A stretch of DNA of 64,000 nt, from the NCBI RefSeq assembly GCF_003665095.1, contig NZ_RCHV01000002.1, forward strand, positions 4,884,501-4,948,500, written 5' to 3'. Of the stretch, positions 23,924-33,779 are shown piece by piece (the stretch's first letter is position 1; every line of letters begins with the position of its first letter). The translations under genes were made by a program, and so were the position numbers. The notes beneath the pieces were generated by a model. That model was not told where the DNA came from. It saw only the letters and a list, made by a program, of their open reading frames with translations, and searched no databases. Source of the stretch: Streptomyces sp. Z26 (lineage in GTDB: Bacteria; Actinomycetota; Actinomycetes; Streptomycetales; Streptomycetaceae).

Positions 23924-26275
23924 TCACAGTCCGCCGGGCCGTTCCGGGTGCAGCCACACCGTCGCCAGCGGTGGCAGGTCCAGCGCGAGCGACACGTCGT
24001 GCCCGTGCGAGGGGACCCGCTCGGGGGTGAGCGTGCCCGCGTTCCGCACGTCGCCGCCGCCGTACGCGAGGGCGTCGGTGTTCAGCGCCTCCCGCCAGCC
24101 GGGCACCTCCGCCGGGACGCCCACGCGGTACGCGTGCCGCACGACGGGCGAGAAGTTCGAGACCGCCACCAGCGGGCGGCCCGCCGCGTCGAAGCGCAGG
24201 AACGAGAAGACGTTGTCCTCCGCCGCGTCCGCGTCGATCCACCGGAAGCCCCCCGGGTCGGTGTCCCGTTCCCACAGGGCGGGCGTGCGCGCGTACACCG
24301 TGTTGAGGTCCCGCACCAGGTCCCGTACGCCCCGGTGGTCGGCCTCCGCGCCGTACGCCGGGTCGAGCAGCCACCAGTCCGGGCCGTGCGCCTCCGACCA
24401 CTCGGCGCCCTGCGCGAACTCCTGCCCCATGAAGAGGAGTTGCTTGCCGGGGTGGGCCCACATGAAGCCGAGGTACGCGCGGTGGTTGGCCCGGCGCTGC
24501 CACCAGTCGCCGGGCATCTTCGACACCAGCGCCCGCTTGCCGTGCACGACCTCGTCGTGCGAGACGGGCAGGACGTAGTTCTCCGACCAGGCGTAGACCA
24601 TGGAGAACGTCATCTCGCCGTGGTGGTACTTCCGGTGCACCGGGTCCTTGGCCACGTACTCCAGGGAGTCGTGCATCCAGCCCATGTTCCACTTGAAGCC
24701 GAAGCCCAGGCCGCCCCGGTCGGTCGGGCGCGTCACGCCGTCCCACGCGGTGGACTCCTCGGCGAGGGTGACGACGCCGGGGCAGCGCCGGTAGAGGGTG
24801 GCGTTCATCTCCTGGAGGAAGGCGACGGCGTCCAGGTCCTCCCGGCCGCCGTACGCGTTGGGCGACCACTGGCCGTCCTCGCGCGAGTAGTCCAGGTAGA
24901 GCATCGAGGCGACGGCGTCCACGCGGAGGCCGTCGATGTGGAACTCCTCGCACCAGTAGACGGCGTTCGCCACCAGGAAGTTGCGCACCTCGCGTCGCCC
25001 GAAGTCGAACTGGAGCGTGCCCCAGTCCGGGTGCTCCGCGCGCCGGGGGTCGGCGTGCTCGTAGAGCGGCTCGCCGTCGAAGCGGGCCAGCGCCCACTCG
25101 TCCTTCGGGAAGTGCGCGGGCACCCAGTCCATCAGCACCCCGATGCCCGCCCGGTGCAGCGCGTCGACCAGCGCGCGGAAGTCGTCGGGGGTGCCGAGGC
25201 GGGCGGTGGGCGCGTAGAAGCCGGTGACCTGGTAGCCCCAGGAGCCGCCGAACGGGTGCTCCGCGGGCGGCATCAGCTCCACGTGCGTGAAGCCCAGGTC
25301 CCGTACGTACGCGGGCAGTTGCTCGGCCAGCTCGCGGTAGCCCAGGCCGTGCCGCCAGGAGGCGAGGTGCAGCTCGTACACCGACATGGGCTCGGTGTGC
25401 GGCGTACGGTCCGCCCGCGCGGCCAGCCACTCGGCGTCGCGCCACTCGTAGCGGGACCGTTCCACGACGGACGCCGTCGCGGGCGGGCACTCCGTACGGC
25501 GTGCCATCGGGTCGGCGCGCAGGGAGCGGGTGCCGTCGCGGGTGGTGATCTCGTACTTGTAGAGCGCGCCCTCCGCGACCCCCGGCACGAACAGCTCCCA
25601 CACGCCGCTGGAACCCAGCGAGCGCATCGGGAAGGCCGTACCGTCCCAGCAGTTGAAGTCACCGGCGACGCGCACGCCCCGCGCGTTCGGCGCCCACACC
25701 GCGAAGCGGGTGCCCGCGACCCCGGCGTGCGTCAGGACGCGCGCGCCGAGCGCGTGCCACAGCTGCTCGTGCCGCCCCTCCGCCAGCAGGTGCAGGTCCA
25801 GGTCGCCGAGGGCGGGCAGGAAGCGGTACGGGTCGGGGACGCGCAGCTCGTCGGTGCCGGGCTCCTCGCCGTAGCGCACGAGGAGTTCGTACGCCGGGAC
25901 CTCCAGCAGCGGCAGCACCCCCGCGAAGAACCCGCCGCCCTCCGCGTGCAGCTCCGCGCGCAACCCCTGCGCCTCCGCGAGGACCGTCACGGCACGGGCG
26001 TACGGGCGCAGCACCCGTACGGCCACCCCGCCGCGCACCGGGTGCGCGCCGAGCAGGGCGTGCGGGTCGTGGTGCGCCCCGGCGAGCAGCCGCTCCCGGT
26101 CGGCGTCGGGCAGCGGGTCCGCGACGCGGACGCCGCGGCTGCCGCCGTGCGGCTCCGCGAGGGGCGCGGCGGGCGGCGTCGAGGGGGTGGGCGGCGTCGG
26201 CGGGACGGTGGGGACGGGCGGGGCGTGGCGTACGGCGGTCGCGGTCGGTTCGGCGGTGTCGGTGCGGGGGATCAC
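23924..26275 (-). CDS. glgB: 1,4-alpha-glucan branching enzyme GlgB
   Basis: Introduces alpha-1,6 branches into the linear glucan made by GlgE. The 783 residues comprise an N-terminal Pro/Thr-rich tail (~1-45), a first CBM48-like domain, a second CBM48 (RFAVWAPNARGVRVAGDFNCW) and a GH13_9 barrel. The nucleophile Asp is in GLRVDAVASMLYLDYSR, the acid Glu in TLAEESTAW, and the transition-state Asp in LPVSHDEVVHGK. GTG 26275 is chosen for its GGAGG site; the frame stays open far upstream, but only as an overlap of the maltokinase gene. It is the last gene of the glgE-treS-mak-glgB series. Confidence 0.96.
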   Translation of the reverse strand: MIPRTDTAEPTATAVRHAPPVPTVPPTPPTPSTPPAAPLAEPHGGSRGVRVADPLPDADRERLLAGAHHDPHALLGAHPVRGGVAVRVLRPYARAVTVLAEAQGLRAELHAEGGGFFAGVLPLLEVPAYELLVRYGEEPGTDELRVPDPYRFLPALGDLDLHLLAEGRHEQLWHALGARVLTHAGVAGTRFAVWAPNARGVRVAGDFNCWDGTAFPMRSLGSSGVWELFVPGVAEGALYKYEITTRDGTRSLRADPMARRTECPPATASVVERSRYEWRDAEWLAARADRTPHTEPMSVYELHLASWRHGLGYRELAEQLPAYVRDLGFTHVELMPPAEHPFGGSWGYQVTGFYAPTARLGTPDDFRALVDALHRAGIGVLMDWVPAHFPKDEWALARFDGEPLYEHADPRRAEHPDWGTLQFDFGRREVRNFLVANAVYWCEEFHIDGLRVDAVASMLYLDYSREDGQWSPNAYGGREDLDAVAFLQEMNATLYRRCPGVVTLAEESTAWDGVTRPTDRGGLGFGFKWNMGWMHDSLEYVAKDPVHRKYHHGEMTFSMVYAWSENYVLPVSHDEVVHGKRALVSKMPGDWWQRRANHRAYLGFMWAHPGKQLLFMGQEFAQGAEWSEAHGPDWWLLDPAYGAEADHRGVRDLVRDLNTVYARTPALWERDTDPGGFRWIDADAAEDNVFSFLRFDAAGRPLVAVSNFSPVVRHAYRVGVPAEVPGWREALNTDALAYGGGDVRNAGTLTPERVPSHGHDVSLALDLPPLATVWLHPERPGGL

Positions 26276-26406
26276 GGGGGGCCTCCGGGGGAGAACGGGG
26301 TCGGGACGGGTGGGGGGCGTCGGGGACGGGTGGGAACGGTCGCGGGGCGTGCGGGAGCGACGCGGGCGTACGGGGTGCGGGCGTACGGTCGGGGCGCGCG
26401 CCGGGG

Positions 26407-27933
26407 TCAGTCGCCCGCCGCGGCGAGGCGGCGTACGGCGGACAGCGGGATGGGCAGCCAGGCGGGCCGGTGCCGCGCCTCGTACAGCACCTCGTAGACC
26501 GCCTTGTCCGTCTCGAAGGCGCGCAGCAGCCGCGCGTCGTCGCGCGGGTCGGTACCGGCGACGTCGGCGTAACCGGCGCAGTACGCGGCCCGGTTGGCGG
26601 CGGCCCAGTCCCGCGTCCAGCGCTCGCCGGTGCCCTGCTGGCAGGCCGCGTAGTCGAAGGAGCGCAGCATCCCCGCGACGTCCCGTACGACGGGCTGCGG
26701 CAGGCGGCGTTCGTGCAGCGGGCGGGCGGGCTCGCCCTCGAAGTCGATCAGCGTCCACTCGTCGCCGCCCGCCCCGCACAGCGCCTGCCCCAGGTGCAGG
26801 TCGCCGTGCACGCGCTGGACGCGCCGCGCCTGCCCGAGGCGGGCCAGCCCGGCGACTGCGGCGAACGCGTTCCGCAGCCCCGGCCGGTACGGGCGCAGCG
26901 CCGGTACGGCCCGCGCCGCCACCTCCAGCCGGGCGGCCATCCCGGCGGCCAGCCGCTCCAGTTCGGGGCCGCGCAGCGGCGCGGTCGGCAGCGTGTCCGC
27001 GAGCGTGGCGTGCACCTCGGCGGTCGCCCGGCCCAGGCCGCGGGCGGCGGCGGTGAAGTCCCGCCGCCCGGCCAGCGCCCGCTGCGCGAGCTGCCAGCCG
27101 TCGCCGCTGCCCGGCAGGTACGGCTGGAGCACCCCGAGGGTCAGCCCGGGGCCCTCGGCCGCGGGCCCGTCCGGCGCGTCCCCGTCCGGCCCGGCCGCCG
27201 CCTCGAACCAGGCCGTCGGCGCCGGTACGCGGGCGCAGCCGCCGCGCGCCAGCGCCAGGGGCAGCTCCAGGTCCGGGTTGAGGCCCGGGTCGACCCGGCG
27301 GAACAGCTTGAGGATGTACGCGCTCCCGTACACCACCGAGGAGTTGGACTGCTCGGCGTCGAGGACGCGCGGGCGCAGCCCGGACGGTACGGCGGCGGCG
27401 CCGGGCGCGGTGACGAAGCGGAGCGGGCCGAGACGGCCGGGGGAGCGCAGCCGTTCCAGCAGCAGGCCGGTGAGCCGCGGGTCGTGCAGCGCGTCGTACA
27501 GCGCGCGACCGCGCAGCGGCCCGTCGGTGGGGGTGCCGAGGGAGGCGGGCGCGAACTCGGGCGGGAGCACGGGCCGTACGCCGACCAGCAGTTGGTAGCA
27601 GTCCGCGTCGGGTGAGCCGTCCGTGCCCGACCCCGTTCCCGTGCCGTCGCCGGGCTCGTGGGGCGGCGCGGGCTGCCGGGCGCGTACGAGGAGGTGCAGC
27701 AGCCCGGGGGTGGCGCCCGCGTCCGAACCGGCGTGCGCGCACGGCAGCAGCTCCGTGGCGGACACCAGCGAGAAGCCGCTGATCGGCCGCCCCTTCCCGG
27801 CGAACCACCGCTGCCGCGGCAGCCACTCCGTCAGCAGCGGCGCGAGCGACCGGAGGAGTCCTCCGGCGGCGCGCTGCCCGGGGGCGGGGCGACCGGCAGC
27901 GGTCACCGTCAGGGGCAAGGAGCTTTCCGACAT
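26407..27933 (-). CDS. mak: Maltokinase (Pep2/Mak)
   Basis: Phosphorylates maltose, produced from trehalose by TreS, to maltose 1-phosphate, the GlgE substrate. The 508-residue protein has an N-terminal cap with LTEWLPRQRWFAGKGRPI, typical of maltokinases, and an aminoglycoside-kinase-like catalytic lobe. The catalytic loop is VHGDLHLGQ and the metal Asp is in LIDFEGEP. ATG 27933 follows GGGGAAAGGA. It lies between treS (345 bp upstream) and glgB (131 bp downstream). In some relatives it is fused to treS; here it is free. Confidence 0.94.
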   Translation of the reverse strand: MSESSLPLTVTAAGRPAPGQRAAGGLLRSLAPLLTEWLPRQRWFAGKGRPISGFSLVSATELLPCAHAGSDAGATPGLLHLLVRARQPAPPHEPGDGTGTGSGTDGSPDADCYQLLVGVRPVLPPEFAPASLGTPTDGPLRGRALYDALHDPRLTGLLLERLRSPGRLGPLRFVTAPGAAAVPSGLRPRVLDAEQSNSSVVYGSAYILKLFRRVDPGLNPDLELPLALARGGCARVPAPTAWFEAAAGPDGDAPDGPAAEGPGLTLGVLQPYLPGSGDGWQLAQRALAGRRDFTAAARGLGRATAEVHATLADTLPTAPLRGPELERLAAGMAARLEVAARAVPALRPYRPGLRNAFAAVAGLARLGQARRVQRVHGDLHLGQALCGAGGDEWTLIDFEGEPARPLHERRLPQPVVRDVAGMLRSFDYAACQQGTGERWTRDWAAANRAAYCAGYADVAGTDPRDDARLLRAFETDKAVYEVLYEARHRPAWLPIPLSAVRRLAAAGD

Positions 27934-28278
27934 GGCGTCCTTTCCCCGGGCACACGAGAGGTAGGCGAAAGTGTCCCGGTTTGCGGCATGGGCTTCCCGG
28001 CGGTGCGGGACGTGTCGAGGTGATTCCGTCGGGCGGGCCAACGTGGTTGAAGGTTTCTGCGCGCCGTACGCCGCGTCCGTCGGCACCACGGCCCCCGTCC
28101 CGGGGCCCGGGAGTACGCGCCGCGGTCCCGCGGTGCCGTCGTGGCCCGGCCGTCGTCCGGTCCCGGCCCGCGCCGTACGCCGTACGCGCCCCGCCGCGGC
28201 GGACGGGACCCGTGCCCCGCACCGCCCCGGCGGGGCCGACGCCGGGAAGCGTCCTCGCGGCGGCTTCCCGGCGTCATG
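27934..28278. other. Intergenic region between treS and mak
   Basis: 345 bp with no supported gene. The gap within an otherwise tight pathway suggests a separate promoter for mak-glgB. A slightly AT-richer stretch around 27955-28060 would suit that, but no clear boxes are visible. Confidence 0.4.
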
Positions 28279-30071
<1,793 letters not shown>

Positions 30072-30075
<4 letters not shown>

Positions 30076-32090
30076 GGATTGGGTGACCCTCCATTCGATG
30101 GGGACGGTCGCAGCGAGAACACGTGCGCGGGCGCGGGCGCGCGGCCCGGCTCCAGACGTACGTAGTTCTCGGTGCCCCAGTGATAGGACTCAGCGGTGAG
30201 CAGGTCGCTCACCTCGATCGGCGTGGCCCCTCTCACCTGCGACGGAGTGAGGTCGAGCGCCGTCGTGTCCAACGACACCGTCGCTTCGTGGGTGTGGTGC
30301 GGATCAAGGTTGATCACGACCAGAACGGTGTCGTCAGCCGGGTCCGCGCTCCGGCGCGAGTACGCGATCACGTGCTCGTTGTCGGTGGCGTGGAAGTGCG
30401 TGCCGCGCAGCCGCCGCAGGGCGGGGTGGCGGCGGCGGAGGGAGTTCAACGTGCCGAGGAGCGGGGCGAGCGAGGTCCCGTCGCGCTCGGCGGCGGCCCA
30501 GTCGCGCGGCCGCAGCTGGAACTTCTCCGAGTCCAGGTACTCCTCGCTGCCCTCCCGTACGGGCGTCGCCTCGCACAGCTCGTACCCCGCGTACACGCCC
30601 CACGTCGGGGAGAGCGTCGCGGCGAGCACGGCCCGTACGGCGAAGGCGGGACGGCCGCCCTCCTGGAGGTAGCGGTGCAGGATGTCGGGCGTGTTCACGA
30701 AGAAGTTCGGGCGCATGTACGCGGCGGCCTCGCCGGTCAGTTCCCGCACGTAATCGGTCAGTTCCCGCTTGCCGGTGCGCCAGGTGAAGTACGTGTACGA
30801 CTGCTGGAAGCCGATCTTCGCCAGGGTGTGCACCATCGCGGGCCGCGTGAACGCCTCCGCCAGGAAGATCACGTCCGGATCGGTGCGGTTGATGTCCGCG
30901 AGCACCTTCTCCCAGAACACCACCGGCTTCGTGTGCGGGTTGTCGACCCGGAAGATCCGCACCCCGCGGTCCATCCAGAAACGCAGCACGCGCAGCGTCT
31001 CCCGGACGATGCCGCGGAAGTCCTCGTCGAACGCGACCGGGTAGATGTCCTGGTACTTCTTCGGCGGGTTCTCGGCGTACGCGATCGTGCCGTCCGCCCG
31101 CGTACGGAACCACTCCGGGTGCTCCTTCACCCACGGGTGGTCCGGCGAGCACTGGAGCGCGAAGTCCAACGCCACCTCGACGCCCAGTTCCCGCGCGGTC
31201 GCCACGAAGTGGTCGAAGTCCTCGAACGTGCCCAGGTCCGGGTGGAGCGCGTCGTGCCCGCCGAGCGCCGAACCGATCGCCCACGGCGAACCCACGTCGT
31301 ACGGGCCCGCCGTGAGCCCGTTGTTGGGGCCCTTGCGGAACGACTCGCCGATGGGGTGCACCGGCGGCAGGTACACCACGTCGAAGCCCATCGCGGCGAG
31401 CGCGGGCAGCCGTTCGGCGGCGGTGCGCAGGGAGCCGGACACGGGGGCCGCGTCCCGGCGCAGCTCGGCGCCCTCCGAGCGCGGGAACATCTCGTACCAG
31501 GAACCGAACAGCGCCCGCTCCCGCTCCACCTGGAGCGTCAACGCCAGCGAGGACGACAGGAGTTCACGCAGCGGGTAGCGCGCCAGCACCTCCGCCACCT
31601 CCGGCGCCAGCGCGGCGGCCAGACGCCCGGCGGGCGGCAGCGAGGCGTCGCGCAGCGCGCCCGCGGCGGCCAGTACGACGGAGCGGCCGTCGACCTTGGG
31701 CACCCCGGCGGCGGCGCGCTCGTGCAGGACGGCGCCCTCCAGCAGGGTCAGTTCGGTGTCGACGTTCGCCGGGACCTTGACGCCCGCGTGCCGCCGCCAG
31801 GTGGCGACGGGGTCGCTCCACGCCTCCACCGTGTACGTCCAGCGGCCCTCGCAGTCGGGCGTCACGTCCGCGCCCCAACGGTCGGAACCGGGCGCCAACT
31901 CCCGCATCGGCGTCCACGGACCGGACCGCCCGTTGGGGTCGCGGAGGACGACGTTGGCGCCGACCGCCTCGTGCCCCTCGCGGAAGACGGTGGCGGACAC
32001 CTGCAACGTCTCACCGACCACCGCCTTCGCCGCGCGCCGACCACAGTCGACGAGCGGTTGGACGTCCAAAACGGGGATGCGACCGATCAT
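30072..32090 (-). CDS. glgE: Alpha-1,4-glucan:maltose-1-phosphate maltosyltransferase GlgE
   Basis: Extends alpha-1,4-glucan by two glucose units from maltose 1-phosphate. The 672-residue GH13_3 protein has an N-terminal all-beta domain (~1-110), a dimerising helical insert, and the catalytic barrel. The nucleophile Asp is in IFRVDNPHTKPV and the acid Glu in IFLAEAFTRPAM. The ribosome site AGGTGA precedes ATG 32090. It is the first gene of the glgE-treS(-mak-glgB) series, and an AT-rich inverted repeat lies 34 bp upstream. Confidence 0.97.
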
Positions 32091-32123
32091 GGGCTCACCT
32101 GGTGGATCTGCGTGGAGGCGGGC

Positions 32124-32145
32124 GGTTATCCGCCTATTTGTAACC
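32124..32145. promoter_or_regulatory. AT-rich inverted repeat upstream of glgE
   Basis: GGTTA and TAACC arms flank a 12-bp centre, the only AT-rich patch between glgE and the divergent lipoprotein gene. It probably overlaps the glgE promoter. No regulator is assigned. Confidence 0.4.
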
Positions 32146-32436
32146 TCTGTGTACGCGGCGAGGGCGCTGCGCCGGTGACCCCCGTGGCGTGCTCACCCGC
32201 CTGGCGGTGCGTCGGCGCAGACGTTCGACTCCCCGCCCCGCGCCCGACACCGAGGGGCGCACCGGACTGAGTACGCGTACTCATGCGCCGGTGCGCCGTA
32301 CCCGCGGAAGGTGAAACGGCGGACGGGACGCCGACGCACTCGAACCGTCTCGTCCCGGTAGATGCCCGTAGTCCATCGCCTGCGTCGGGGGCGTCGTGGC
32401 CGATCGACCCGATCTCGCGTGAAGAGGGGAGCCCCG

Positions 32437-33030
32437 GTGAGGCTGCGGTGTGGGCTCGCGCTGATCATGGCGACATCCCTCGCGGGGTGCGGTGTCCTCG
32501 CGAACTCACGAGACGCGAAAGACGTCAAACCCGAAATGGACATGCGGGAAGCGGCGCGGTACGCCGACGAGGTCATCAGCGGCACGATGGGCGCTGTCGT
32601 GCCACCGGTGCGGTGGGCACACGGCACCTCGACGGACGGTGTCTGCGAAGGAGGTGCTCCTGCGGGGACCGGGAGCGTCACGCGACGCGCGGCAATCACG
32701 ACGGACGTCTCATCGCAGCGCAGGGGCAGCCTGCTGGGTGTGATCGAACGCCATTGGAAGAAGCGTGGTGATGAGATCACCGAAGTCCGGAAGCACAAGG
32801 AGAGCCCCGCGATGTTCGCCACCACTCCGGACGCTTTCCGCATGTCCTTGGTAGTGGGCTACCAAGGGCAGGTCTTCATCGATGTGGTGACGCCCTGCAT
32901 GACGCGGTCCGAGGTGCCGCCGCCCGGGGCGCGGCCCGGCGTTCCGGACTACACCGGGCGGAAGCCGCCGTTGCCGGACGAGCACTCCGACTTCTGGTCC
33001 GACCGGGCGCCGGTGTCGGGGGAAGGGTGA
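32437..33030 (+). CDS. Lipoprotein, unknown function (paralogue 1)
   Basis: A 197-residue predicted lipoprotein. GTG 32437 (GAGGGGAG site) gives a short signal with lipobox SLAGC. The mature part has a conserved MREAA-x(2)-AD motif, VRWAHG, then GVCEGG and TPCMTR with two cysteines that may pair, and RRGSLLGVIERHWKKRG. The proline-rich tail ends DEHSDFWSDRAPV. The next gene is a clear paralogue. Codon use is less GC-biased than in the flanking glucan genes (for example ACGAATTC-poor but CGA- and AAA-containing stretches near 32510-32530), so the pair may be a later arrival. Confidence 0.75.
   Translation: MRLRCGLALIMATSLAGCGVLANSRDAKDVKPEMDMREAARYADEVISGTMGAVVPPVRWAHGTSTDGVCEGGAPAGTGSVTRRAAITTDVSSQRRGSLLGVIERHWKKRGDEITEVRKHKESPAMFATTPDAFRMSLVVGYQGQVFIDVVTPCMTRSEVPPPGARPGVPDYTGRKPPLPDEHSDFWSDRAPVSGEG
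32905..33015 (+). repeat. 111-bp near-identical repeat, copy 1 (3' end of lipoprotein 1)
   Basis: Matches 33597-33707 with one mismatch over 111 bp, although the upstream parts of the two genes have diverged strongly. This points to recent gene conversion or unequal exchange. Confidence 0.9.
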
Positions 33031-33101
33031 GCGGCTGGTTGGCACTGCTCGGGAACGATCGTGACCGGCGAGGGCATGGCGATCACGCGGCGGGAACACC
33101 G

Positions 33102-33722
33102 ATGAGGGTGACGGTCGTCCTCGGAAGTCTGGTGTCCGCTCTGCTGCTCTCGCTGACGGGATGCGGCGCGTCGGACGGGTCCTGGGACGACGACGGGGCG
33201 AACCCAGAGGTGCTGGACGTGAACATGAGGGAAGCCGCCGAACAGGCAGACGCCCTCCTCGACCAAACGCTGGAGGCGGTTCACCCGGGGGTGCGCTGGG
33301 AGCACGGTCAAGTGAGCGACAGCGCCTGTACCGGTGGCGGTATGGACGAGGGGGCGGAGAAGGGGGCTGTGTTGCGGCGTCGTGCCGTCTCCACCGTCAT
33401 CTCCGACGAGCGCCGCGGCAGCTTCCTCGGGGTGGTGGAAAGACACTGGAAGGAACGCGGGTACCGGGTGACGTCCGTGAACTCGGACAAGAAACTGCCG
33501 GCTGTCTACGTGGAGACCTCCGAGGGCTTCTCGCTGAGCCTCAGTTTCGGCTACAGGGGGCAGGCGTTCTTCGAGGCCGCCAGCCCGTGTGCGGACCGGT
33601 CCGAGGTGCCGCCGCCCGGGGCGCGGCCCGGGGTTCCGGACTACACCGGGCGGAAGCCGCCGTTGCCGGACGAGCACTCCGACTTCTGGTCCGACCGGGC
33701 GCCGGTGCCGGGCAAGGGGTGA
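33102..33722 (+). CDS. Lipoprotein, unknown function (paralogue 2)
   Basis: A 206-residue paralogue of the preceding gene with lipobox SLTGC. It shares MREAA-x(2)-AD, VRWEHG, SACTGG, RRGSFLGVVERHWKERG, ASPCADR and the proline-rich tail. The two proteins differ widely across the middle but are the same at the C-terminus. ATG 33102 is chosen because the signal peptide begins there, although the ribosome site (GGGA) is weak. A longer frame from 33027 overlaps the previous stop. It lies 57 bp before glgP on the same strand. Confidence 0.75.
   Translation: MRVTVVLGSLVSALLLSLTGCGASDGSWDDDGANPEVLDVNMREAAEQADALLDQTLEAVHPGVRWEHGQVSDSACTGGGMDEGAEKGAVLRRRAVSTVISDERRGSFLGVVERHWKERGYRVTSVNSDKKLPAVYVETSEGFSLSLSFGYRGQAFFEAASPCADRSEVPPPGARPGVPDYTGRKPPLPDEHSDFWSDRAPVPGKG
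33597..33707 (+). repeat. 111-bp near-identical repeat, copy 2 (3' end of lipoprotein 2)
   Basis: Second copy of the sequence at 32905-33015, with one C/G difference in the GGCGTTCC segment. Weaker similarity continues a few bases past both stop codons. Confidence 0.9.
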
Positions 33723-33779
33723 GCGGGTCGTTGGCGCGTCGGCGGGGAGCCGGTGGGGCGCGCCGGTACGTTCGGCGAA

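Noticed and set aside
26276..28222. Apparent fusion of glgB to a further ~650 residues upstream in the same minus-strand frame
   Set aside because: The extension is Arg/Ala/Pro-rich nonsense overlapping the maltokinase gene in another frame. GTG 26275 has its own ribosome site and gives the normal GlgB length.
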